The notes under the pieces were generated by a model, which was given only the letters and a program-made list of their open reading frames with translations, was not told where the DNA came from and ran no database searches. This document shows positions 46,058 through 52,597 of a stretch of 64,000 nucleotides of DNA, piece after piece. Both the position numbers and the translations under genes were made by a program. This DNA is from Alphaproteobacteria bacterium (GTDB taxonomy: Bacteria; Pseudomonadota; Alphaproteobacteria; Micavibrionales; Micavibrionaceae). The DNA lies in the NCBI GenBank assembly GCA_021775995.1, contig JAJFGS010000013.1, positions 434,001 to 498,000 of the forward strand, written 5' to 3'. The first letter of the stretch is position 1; each line of letters begins with the position of its first letter.

Positions 46058-46387
46058 ATGATTGATGATGCAGAAGTAAAAAAAGAAAAGAAAGCCGCCA
46101 AAATATTTTTTGGTGTTGCTAAACTGGCGGGTGTCACTGTTGGGTTGTTTATACTGGCATTGATTGCGCCTCTCATTCATGAGGCGGACACAACATCAGA
46201 AATGCAGGGGCTGTTTAATAAGTATGGCTTTCTTATGATGTTTCATATTGCTGTGATCGTTTTTACTTTTATATTTATGCGAAACAGTATCGTAGCGGTG
46301 CATAGGATCATGCAATTTCTATATTTGCCCTCCGTTACAATTATGTTTCTTTATGAAGCCTATGGAATTATGACGGGGTCAGAATGA
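46058..46387 (+). CDS. Hypothetical three-helix membrane protein in the suf operon
   Basis: The 109-residue protein has a very basic N-terminus (EVKKEKKAAKIFFG) and three predicted helices (about 18-38, 54-73 and 80-100). Its stop region overlaps the sufC start by 4 bp, so it is translationally coupled to sufC. The ribosome binding site is purine-rich. No family recognised. Confidence 0.6.
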   Translation: MIDDAEVKKEKKAAKIFFGVAKLAGVTVGLFILALIAPLIHEADTTSEMQGLFNKYGFLMMFHIAVIVFTFIFMRNSIVAVHRIMQFLYLPSVTIMFLYEAYGIMTGSE

Positions 46388-47133
46388 TTGAAATTAAAAA
46401 CCTACATGCCGAAATTGATGGCAATGAAATTCTGAAGGGATTAGATCTTTCCATCGGTAATGGTGAGGTGCATGCGATTATGGGCCCTAACGGATCAGGG
46501 AAGTCCACGTTGTCTTACGTGCTTTCTGGCCGTGATGGTTATGAGGTTACGAAGGGGTCAGTCACGTTAGATGGGGAAGATATTCTTGAAATGTCACCAG
46601 ATGAACGTGCCGTCGCAGGTTTGTTCTTAGCCTTTCAATATCCTGTTGAAGTTCCTGGTGTTCAAATGACAACATTTTTGAAAACAGCGTTGAATGCCGT
46701 GCGTAAAGCACGTGATGAAGATGAATTGGACGCCATTGGTTTACTGAAATTAATGAAAACAAAATGCAAAGAGCTGAATATTTCAGATGAAATGATGAAA
46801 CGGGCGGTGAATGTTGGGTTTTCTGGTGGTGAGAAAAAACGTAATGAAGTTCTGCAAATGGCGATGTTAGAACCTAAATTCGCGGTGCTGGATGAAACAG
46901 ATTCTGGTTTAGATATCGATGCGCTTCGTATTGTCGCTGATGGTGTGAATGCATTACGGGCAAAAGAAAGATCGTTTCTTGTTATTACGCATTACCAACG
47001 TTTATTGGATTACATCAAACCTGACAAGGTTCATGTTTTGGCAGAAGGACGCATTGTGAAGACGGGTGGCCCTGAATTGGCGTTAGAGCTGGAAAAAAAG
47101 GGCTATGCCGAATTCGTAGGAGAAGCCGCGTAA
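46384..47133 (+). CDS. sufC: Fe-S assembly ATPase SufC
   Basis: The 249-residue ABC ATPase begins MIEIKNLHAEIDGNEILKGL. Walker A is GPNGSGKST, the Q-loop region is FLAFQYPVEVPGV, the signature is FSGGEKKRNEVLQ, Walker B with the SufC-specific FAVLDETDSGLDIDALR follows, and the switch His is in VITHYQR. It drives the SufBD scaffold. A palindromic repeat starts 5 bp after its stop. Confidence 0.97.
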   Translation: MIEIKNLHAEIDGNEILKGLDLSIGNGEVHAIMGPNGSGKSTLSYVLSGRDGYEVTKGSVTLDGEDILEMSPDERAVAGLFLAFQYPVEVPGVQMTTFLKTALNAVRKARDEDELDAIGLLKLMKTKCKELNISDEMMKRAVNVGFSGGEKKRNEVLQMAMLEPKFAVLDETDSGLDIDALRIVADGVNALRAKERSFLVITHYQRLLDYIKPDKVHVLAEGRIVKTGGPELALELEKKGYAEFVGEAA

Positions 47134-47137
47134 TAGT

Positions 47138-47170
47138 CCTCTCCCTTTAGGGAGAGGATTTAGGTGAGGG
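47138..47170. repeat. Left palindromic end of the DUF559 element
   Basis: The hairpin CCTCTCCC/GGGAGAGG with TTTA loop (47138-47157) is followed by ATTTAGGTGAGGG. Its reverse complement matches the right end at 47496 at 29 of 33 positions. The GGTGAGGG part doubles as ribosome binding site for the gene starting at 47174. Confidence 0.85.
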
Positions 47171-47173
47171 TAA

Positions 47174-48646
47174 ATGTTAAAAGATAAAGCGAGAAATTTG
47201 AGGAAAAATCAAACAGATGCGGAAAAGCGTATCTGGAATGCTTTGCGCAATAGACAAATTGATGGAAATAGGTTCCATCGCCAATTCGTTATCGGACAAT
47301 ATATTGTTGATTTTGTTTGCCGTGAAAAAGATTTGATTGTTGAAATTGATGGCGGCCAGCATAGTGATAATAAAAAAGATATAGAGCGTACTCAATATTT
47401 AGAAAAAGAAGGTTATCGTGTTATCCGTTTTTGGAACAATGATGTCATGAATAATTTGGAAGGTGTATTACAAGATATTACGAAAGAATTAGAAGCCCTC
47501 ACCCCAACCCTCTCCCTGAAGGGAGAGGGGGTTTTACCGACACCCAAGATGGAGCGTTGGAAATACACCAACCTGCCTGCTAAGTTGAAGAAATTCGATT
47601 TGCAGGAGGGTGAGGCCGATATTGTTCTAAGCGGTATGACGGATTACGCCTATGCGTTTCCAAAAGTCATGGATAGTTTTCCGACTTGGGCAAAGGAGAT
47701 CGTCAATAAGCCTGTGCCAGGAGAACAAAGATATAAAGATATGATGCTCTGGCAGGCAGCGAATGATGTTTTGAAAAATGGTTTTATTCTCGATGTACCG
47801 GCGAATGAAAAAATTTCAAAGGCGTTAGAAATTACCTATACAGGACATGATAAAAAGCAAACAACTGCGCGACAAGTTATTCGTATAGCTGAAGGTGCGG
47901 AAATGACATTGATTGAATATCAATTGGGCGCAGGACAATATTGGAATAATATCGTAACGCAAGTTGAAGTCGCGAAAGGGGCAAGCTTTAAACATTATCG
48001 TTTTCAAGAAAATTCAGACGAAGCTGTTGTAACGCAAAACACGCATATTGTGATGGCAGAGAGGGCGGATTATGAAGCCTTTACCTTCACAGGCGGTGGC
48101 AAAGCCAGTCGTAACCAAGTCCATGTTGATATGATGGGTGAGCATGCTGTGTGTCGGTTAAATGGTGTCAATATGCTGGATGGATCGGAGCATGGGGACA
48201 CAACGATAACAGTTGAACATCAAGCACCCAATTGTAATTCATTTCAAAATTATCGTACCGTTGTGACGGATACGGCAACGAGTGTTTTTCAAGGCAAAAT
48301 TCACGTTCATAAAATCGCACAAAAAACTGATGGATATCAGATGGCAAAATCTTTGTTGTTGTCTGGGCAGGCAACAGTGAATACAAAACCTGAATTAGAA
48401 ATTTATGCAGACGATGTAAAATGTTCACATGGGGCGACAACGGGGCGTCTTGATGAAGAAGCATTATTTTATCTGCAGTCTCGTGGCATTCCAGAAGCGC
48501 AAGCACGTAATTTATTAATCGAAGCCTTTGTGAATGAAGTTATCGAAGAAATTAGCCATGACGATGTTCAAGAACAAACGGCACATATTGTTAATCAGTG
48601 GCTAACCCGAGAAGATGAGCCAGCAAATGAAGAATGGTTGGATTGA
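47174..48646 (+). CDS. sufD: DUF559 nuclease-like domain fused in frame to SufD
   Basis: The 490-residue protein is a chimera. Residues 1-110 are a DUF559 (Vsr-like) domain with RKNQTDAEKRIWNALRNRQ, FHRQFVIGQYIVDFVC, LIVEIDGGQHSDNKKD and VIRFWNNDVMNN. Residues 109-121 (LTPTLSLKGEGVL) are encoded by the repeat. SufD starts near residue 122 (LPTPKMERWKYTNLPAKLKK) and runs to the end with TGGGKASRNQVHVDMMGEHA and CSHGATTGRLDEEALFYLQS. SufD normally has its own start and 20-45 residues before this point; these are gone. An internal ATG at 47549 has no good ribosome binding site, so the fusion is probably made. Confidence 0.92.
   Translation: MLKDKARNLRKNQTDAEKRIWNALRNRQIDGNRFHRQFVIGQYIVDFVCREKDLIVEIDGGQHSDNKKDIERTQYLEKEGYRVIRFWNNDVMNNLEGVLQDITKELEALTPTLSLKGEGVLPTPKMERWKYTNLPAKLKKFDLQEGEADIVLSGMTDYAYAFPKVMDSFPTWAKEIVNKPVPGEQRYKDMMLWQAANDVLKNGFILDVPANEKISKALEITYTGHDKKQTTARQVIRIAEGAEMTLIEYQLGAGQYWNNIVTQVEVAKGASFKHYRFQENSDEAVVTQNTHIVMAERADYEAFTFTGGGKASRNQVHVDMMGEHAVCRLNGVNMLDGSEHGDTTITVEHQAPNCNSFQNYRTVVTDTATSVFQGKIHVHKIAQKTDGYQMAKSLLLSGQATVNTKPELEIYADDVKCSHGATTGRLDEEALFYLQSRGIPEAQARNLLIEAFVNEVIEEISHDDVQEQTAHIVNQWLTREDEPANEEWLD
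47496..47529. repeat. Right palindromic end of the DUF559 element
   Basis: CCCTCACCCCAA is followed by the hairpin CCCTCTCCC/GGGAGAGGG around TGAA (47508-47529). It is the inverted counterpart of the left end and is translated as part of the linker between the DUF559 and SufD domains. Confidence 0.85.
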
Positions 48647-49869
48647 TGTTTAATATTCCTGATCGAAATGAAAATTTTCCGATATTCAAAAACAACACAG
48701 GTCTGGTCTATTTGGACACCGCCTCCAGTGCGCAGAAACCACAATGTGTGATTGATGTATATAATCGTGTTTATGAGACGCATTATGCCAATATTCATCG
48801 GGGTTTATATCAGTTTTCTCAAGTAACAACTGAGAAGTATGAGGCGGTGCGGGGCAAAGTTGCTCAATTCATCAACGCACCGAATGCGGATGAGGTGATT
48901 TTTACGCGTAATACGACAGAGGCGATTAATCTGGTCGCCGAGAGCTGGGGACGAAAGAATCTACAAGCTGGGGATGAAATTATCATAAGCGGCATGGAAC
49001 ATCACGCTAATATCGTTCCATGGCAGATTTTATCCGAAAAAATTGGGTTTAAAATCAAGATTATTCCTGTTTTGGATGATGGCACGCTCGATTTTGATGC
49101 TTTTAAGGCGTTATTAAGTGAAAAAACTAAGTTTATTGGACTTGTTCACGTTTCTAACGCTTTGGGCACTGTAAACGACGTTAAATTGATCGTAAATGAA
49201 GCCAAAGACTTCTATTCTGATATAAAAGTTCTGATTGATGGATCGCAAAGCATTGTGCATAGCTCTGTGGATATCCAAGATATAGGCTGTGATTTCTTTT
49301 GTTTTACGGGTCACAAAATCTATGGCCCTAATGGTGTTGGGGTTTTATGGGCCAGAGCGGAGATTTTAGCCGATATGCCGCCCTATCAGAGCGGTGGCGA
49401 TATGATTGAAACGGTGAGCTTTGAAGAAGGTGCGACGTTTAAAAGCGGCGCAGCGAAGTTTGAAGCAGGAACGCCAGCCATTGCCGAGGTTATTGCGCTT
49501 GGAGAAGCCATTGAGTTCATCAATGAGGCTGGTATGGAGAATATTGCGGCACATGAAGTCGCTTTGCTCAATATTATGATGGAGCAATTGCAAGCTGTTG
49601 ATGGTTTAACGTTTTATGGCACTGCACCGAATAAAGTCGGTGTGGTTTCTTTTACGGCCAGTTGGGCGCATGCGAGTGATATTGCGATGATCCTTGATCA
49701 GTGTGGTGTTGCTGTACGTAGCGGTCATCATTGTTGTATGCCGTTAATGGCGCGATTTGGTATTGATGCCACGGTTCGTGCTTCACTTGGACTATATTCT
49801 AATGAAGCAGATATTGAGGCGCTTGTGAATGGATTGAAGAAAGCAAAAGAAATGTTGGGGAGTTACTGA
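48646..49869 (+). CDS. sufS: Cysteine desulfurase SufS
   Basis: The ATG at 48646 overlaps the sufD stop by one base and gives MFNIPDRNENFPIF; an upstream in-frame GTG at 48634 is less likely. The 407-residue group II desulfurase has YLDTASSAQKPQCVID, YANIHRGLYQFSQVTTEKYE, the PLP lysine in FFCFTGHKIYGPNGVGVLWA and the active cysteine in VRSGHHCCMPLMARFG. It provides sulfur to SufB directly, since no sufE gene is present in the operon. Confidence 0.95.
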   Translation: MFNIPDRNENFPIFKNNTGLVYLDTASSAQKPQCVIDVYNRVYETHYANIHRGLYQFSQVTTEKYEAVRGKVAQFINAPNADEVIFTRNTTEAINLVAESWGRKNLQAGDEIIISGMEHHANIVPWQILSEKIGFKIKIIPVLDDGTLDFDAFKALLSEKTKFIGLVHVSNALGTVNDVKLIVNEAKDFYSDIKVLIDGSQSIVHSSVDIQDIGCDFFCFTGHKIYGPNGVGVLWARAEILADMPPYQSGGDMIETVSFEEGATFKSGAAKFEAGTPAIAEVIALGEAIEFINEAGMENIAAHEVALLNIMMEQLQAVDGLTFYGTAPNKVGVVSFTASWAHASDIAMILDQCGVAVRSGHHCCMPLMARFGIDATVRASLGLYSNEADIEALVNGLKKAKEMLGSY

Positions 49870-49873
49870 GCTA

Positions 49874-50278
49874 ATGGAACATGTTGCGGATAAAGAAATG
49901 GTCAAAAACGCTGTCGGTGATGAGGAGGCTTATGATGAGCTGGCTCAGCCGCCGAATGTGGAGCTTTGTGAGCATGAGCTAACGGGGATAATTGTTGCGG
50001 CGATTAAAGAGATTTTTGACCCTGAAATTCCCGTGAATATCTATGAGCTCGGCCTTATTTATAAGGTTGATGTGAATAAAGACAATGATGTCTATGTTGA
50101 GATGACGCTGACATCACCAGCATGCCCTGTGGCGCAAGAAATGCCAGGGTGGGTGCAATCCGCCATTATGCCGATTGAAGGTGTGCGCCATGTCGATGTT
50201 GATATTGTTTGGGATCCCGCATGGGATCCCTCCATGATGGCGGAAACGGCCAAATTACAACTCAACATGTTTACTTAA
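49874..50278 (+). CDS. sufT: SufT (DUF59/MIP18-like) Fe-S maturation factor
   Basis: The 134-residue protein has an N-terminal extension of about 40 acidic residues and a DUF59 domain with IKEIFDPEIPVNIYELGLIY, TLTSPACPVAQEMPGWVQSA (conserved cysteine) and VDIVWDPAWDPSMMAE. SufT assists maturation of Fe-S proteins. It starts 4 bp after sufS. A small palindromic repeat separates it from sufA. Confidence 0.92.
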   Translation: MEHVADKEMVKNAVGDEEAYDELAQPPNVELCEHELTGIIVAAIKEIFDPEIPVNIYELGLIYKVDVNKDNDVYVEMTLTSPACPVAQEMPGWVQSAIMPIEGVRHVDVDIVWDPAWDPSMMAETAKLQLNMFT

Positions 50279-50290
50279 TGAAAAAGAGCT

Positions 50291-50314
50291 GTCATGCGGG
50301 CAAGCCCGAGGACG
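50291..50314. repeat. Short GTCAT hairpin repeat between sufT and sufA
   Basis: GTCATGCGGGC/GCCCGAGGAC with loop AA. It has the GTCAT...AGGAC ends seen in the hairpins at 52391-52503 and 62948. Confidence 0.65.
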
Positions 50315-50334
50315 CTGAATACTGAAAGAAACCG

Positions 50335-50685
50335 ATGAATACTGAACCTATTACAATCACCGACATCGCTGCAGAGCAAATTAAAGCCAAAACCGCCCTG
50401 AATAGTGAAGCGGTTGGTATTCGTCTTACGATTGATGCAACGGGATGCTCGGGCCATTCATACAAAATGGAACATGTTTTGGAGGAAGACCTCTCTCAAG
50501 ATGACCGTTTTGAGCATAATGGCGCTGTACTCTATATCCCTAAAATCCATAGTTGGATGCTATTTGGGACTATTGTGGATTATAGTGAGGGTGAATTTGA
50601 TAGTAGCTTTACCTTCACCAACCCGAATGAAGTAGGGCGTTGCGGTTGTGGTGAAAGCTTCACGGTGCAGCGTTCAGAAGAATAG
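50335..50685 (+). CDS. sufA: A-type Fe-S carrier SufA/IscA
   Basis: A 116-residue A-type carrier. ITDIAAEQIKAKTALNSEAV starts the fold; the three ligand cysteines are in DATGCSGHSYKM and VGRCGCGESFTV. The SYKMEHVLEE strand and YSEGEFDSSFTFTNPNE are typical. It transfers clusters from the SufBCD scaffold to targets. It is the last gene of the suf operon, with a palindrome and a terminator downstream. Confidence 0.94.
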   Translation: MNTEPITITDIAAEQIKAKTALNSEAVGIRLTIDATGCSGHSYKMEHVLEEDLSQDDRFEHNGAVLYIPKIHSWMLFGTIVDYSEGEFDSSFTFTNPNEVGRCGCGESFTVQRSEE

Positions 50686-50688
50686 CTA

Positions 50689-50770
50689 CGTCATTGCGAG
50701 GAGCGTAGCGACGCGGCAATCTATTTCATTGAGAGACTCTGGATTGCTTCGCATACGCTCGCAATGACGA
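50689..50770. repeat. Large palindromic repeat after sufA
   Basis: CGTCATTGCGAGGAGCGTAG...GACGCGGCAATC faces GGATTGCTTCGC...ACGCTCGCAATGACG across a short spacer, so the outer 15-20 bp arms pair over about 82 bp. The halves carry the same GTCATTGCGAG start as the element at 45904. No U-run follows. Confidence 0.8.
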
Positions 50771-50823
50771 CAATATTCTCTTTTATAAGCTATTGTTAAA
50801 CCTTGTAAATTAGAGTTACTCAG

Positions 50824-50853
50824 TTTGCTCGCTGGAAATATGAGGGAGGGGGG
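50824..50853. repeat. G-rich dispersed repeat, copy B
   Basis: TTTGCTCGCTGGAAATATGA leads into GGGAGGGGGG. It matches copy A at 30422-30450 except for one substitution and a short gap near the centre. It sits between the palindrome after sufA and the terminator at 50879. Confidence 0.6.
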
Positions 50854-50878
50854 TAATATCCCATATCCCAGATACAAC

Positions 50879-50902
50879 AAAAGGCTCACAAAGGAGCCTT
50901 TT
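50879..50902. terminator. Bidirectional terminator between the suf operon and the minus-strand microprotein operon
   Basis: AAAAGGCTC/GAGCCTTTT with loop ACAAAG gives A-runs and T-runs on both sides, so it can end transcripts from either direction. Confidence 0.75.
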
Positions 50903-50923
50903 ACTTAGAATTATAACAGTTTA

Positions 50924-51097
50924 TTAAATATCAAATTTTTGAGTGTTATCCATACCCACCTTAGATTCAGAAACAAGGTTTTTACCCAGTACGATGGCTA
51001 AATCGGCTTTTCCATACCCATGAGCTTCTTCTGTATTTGCTGCAAATTCGACGGCTTCGCCTGCTACTGATGCTACTACGTTACTTAATGCTGACAT
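50924..51097 (-). CDS. Candidate 57-residue microprotein
   Basis: ATG at 51097 is preceded by a strong ribosome binding site (GAGGAGAAAG). The peptide MSALSNVVASVAGEAVEFAA continues to QKFDI. It has no membrane segment. It lies 28 bp after the 51125-51742 gene on the same strand and is followed by a terminator, so it looks like the last gene of a three-gene operon. No family recognised. The N-terminus resembles the 37-residue peptide at 43075. Confidence 0.6.
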   Translation of the reverse strand: MSALSNVVASVAGEAVEFAANTEEAHGYGKADLAIVLGKNLVSESKVGMDNTQKFDI

Positions 51098-51124
51098 ATA
51101 TACTTTCTCCTCTACTAACTAAGT

Positions 51125-51742
51125 TCACCCTTTAGAATAAATATCGTAAAGTTCGTCTAAACTCGCCTTACTTTCATATCCTTTATATAGCTTAATATAG
51201 CCGAAAGTCTCTATTGCGTCAAGTAAATTCGGAAAAACCTCAGAAGATGACATTTCTGAAACAACTTTGCAAGCATAAATTATACAATCTACGTTTTTAG
51301 CATGTAATCTACCTGCATATTTCATGACTTCCATGCCTGGATCAGGCGTCTCAAGCCCCATATACTCTTGTTCTAAGGCTCTGAAGGCTTTTATAAATAA
51401 AATAAAGGTTTTTGCGTCTAATTTGTCTTTTTTACCGGAAATAGGGACATAAATGACCTTAGATTGTGGATTATACCCCGACTCGCCATTACCTTTTAAG
51501 ACATGAATTGGTGCTTTTTTTAGCTCTTGAGCGCGAATTAAGGCTCTTCCAGCCTCTGATTCGGCTAATAATTCCTTTGCTCTACCAATAATATCTTCGG
51601 CGTAAGGATGGCTAAAGCTTACAGATGTTAAGCTGCTTCCCTTATTGCCAAAGGCACCTTGAAGTTGTTTTGGGGTATCGTTTTCTGTCTCTGTATTCAT
51701 TATTTCTCTTACTATATCATATTTTGTTGTTATAGGGCTCAT
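51125..51742 (-). CDS. Hypothetical protein, possibly a degenerate metallopeptidase-like domain
   Basis: The 205-residue protein begins at an ATG with AAGGG 6 bp upstream; a second ATG at 51700 is also possible. The middle segment (KAPIHVLKGNGESGYNPQSK, VIYVPISGKK, AKTFILFIKAFRALEQEYMG) recalls putative metallopeptidase domains such as DUF6782, but the expected HExxH reads KAFRA, so zinc is unlikely to be bound. The C-terminal part is helical. The family call is weak. It follows the 51758 gene by 15 bp. Confidence 0.55.
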   Translation of the reverse strand: MSPITTKYDIVREIMNTETENDTPKQLQGAFGNKGSSLTSVSFSHPYAEDIIGRAKELLAESEAGRALIRAQELKKAPIHVLKGNGESGYNPQSKVIYVPISGKKDKLDAKTFILFIKAFRALEQEYMGLETPDPGMEVMKYAGRLHAKNVDCIIYACKVVSEMSSSEVFPNLLDAIETFGYIKLYKGYESKASLDELYDIYSKG

Positions 51743-51757
51743 AAGCAGCCCTTGGGG

Positions 51758-52396
51758 TTAAATTGCTGTTTCTGCTCCTGCGGAGACCATAACTTGTTGT
51801 GCCCCCTTTTTTTGCGCTTTTATCTTTATGCGACCTTTGGCAGAAACTTGGATTTTTGTACGGATAATGTGTGATTCAACGTATAAATCGGCATCTACCT
51901 CATACATCTCGTAATCGCTGTCATAATGGACTTCAGGCGCTTTAAAGTTTTCAAATACGGCATTATAAGCGTCAGCCTCTAATGAATCGAGCAAGGGCAT
52001 ATCATGGGGGTTTGTTACCACAATCACATCGCCATCATCACTGCCAACTTGGGCAAAATAGAATTCAAGATATTCAACGACATTACTTTTATTGAGAGCA
52101 AGCTGCCCCTTATCGTTAACGGTGTGTATGGAGGTTTCTGTACCATCCAGGTAATGGAAAAACTTTCCATCGCTTAAAAATTCAAAGGTAAAAGAAGGTA
52201 AGGAGGCAAAATTGGTTACCCTGTAAAGAGAGTAATCTTTATAAAAAGATAGACGTGCAAGCTTCACTTCTGATGTCGTATGCGAAAACATACTCGCATT
52301 TTCATCAGATTTAACGCTGTCTATGACCTTTAGAGAAGTCTCGCGATCTAGTCTTTGCCAGTGCATCAATTTATTATATTCCTTTTTAATCGTCAT
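51758..52396 (-). CDS. Hypothetical 212-residue protein
   Basis: A soluble, mixed alpha/beta protein without signal peptide. Visible features include FTFEFLSDGKFFHYLDGTET, VVEYLEFYFAQVGSDDGDVI and a basic C-terminus KGRIKIKAQKKGAQQVM. I do not recognise a family. It is the first gene of the small minus-strand operon that ends with the 57-residue peptide. The upstream gap to dusA is filled with tandem hairpin repeats, so the promoter must lie close to or within them. Confidence 0.6.
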   Translation of the reverse strand: MTIKKEYNKLMHWQRLDRETSLKVIDSVKSDENASMFSHTTSEVKLARLSFYKDYSLYRVTNFASLPSFTFEFLSDGKFFHYLDGTETSIHTVNDKGQLALNKSNVVEYLEFYFAQVGSDDGDVIVVTNPHDMPLLDSLEADAYNAVFENFKAPEVHYDSDYEMYEVDADLYVESHIIRTKIQVSAKGRIKIKAQKKGAQQVMVSAGAETAI

Positions 52397-52503
52397 ACCT
52401 GCAAGCAGGAGGACATTTTAATCGTCATACCCGCTTATAAAGTTTTTGGCGGGAGGACATTTTAATCGTCATGCCCGCTTATAAAGTTTTTGGCGGGAGG
52501 ACA
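52391..52503. repeat. Three tandem GTCAT hairpin repeats upstream of the 51758 gene
   Basis: CGTCAT starts recur at 52391, 52423 and 52467, each followed by a hairpin (ACCTGC/GCAGG, then ACCCGC/GCGGG, then GCCCGC/GCGGG) and the end GGAGGACA. The second and third units share the same loop TTATAAAGTTTTTG, showing a recent duplication. The remaining 94 bp to dusA show nothing recognisable. Confidence 0.75.
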
Positions 52504-52597
52504 GCTTCCTCGACTATAGCAGATTCATTTGTGTGCTGTTTAGTTAAAGTTGCAAGAGATTAGCAATTTTAAGATTTAAAATGCAAATTTTTTGAAA

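Larger units (their letters stand above)
47138..47529 (+). mobile_element. 392-bp palindrome-flanked DUF559 element inserted at the 5-prime end of sufD
   Basis: Two 33-34-bp inverted repeats, each containing a hairpin, enclose a short frame encoding a DUF559 nuclease-like domain. The element begins 5 bp after sufC and its frame continues without a stop into sufD. DUF559 genes in many bacteria are accompanied by this CCCTCTCCC/GGGAGAGGG type of repeat. No clear target duplication is visible. Mobility is inferred from the structure and the disruption of a conserved operon. Confidence 0.7.

Noticed and set aside
49874-50278. A sufE-like sulfur acceptor in the suf operon
   Set aside because: The gene after sufS has a DUF59 domain (SufT), not SufE; no sufE gene was found in the operon.
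50686-50889. A 67-codon minus-strand frame after sufA
   Set aside because: It consists mostly of the palindromic repeat and the G-rich repeat, so it is repeat-derived rather than a gene.
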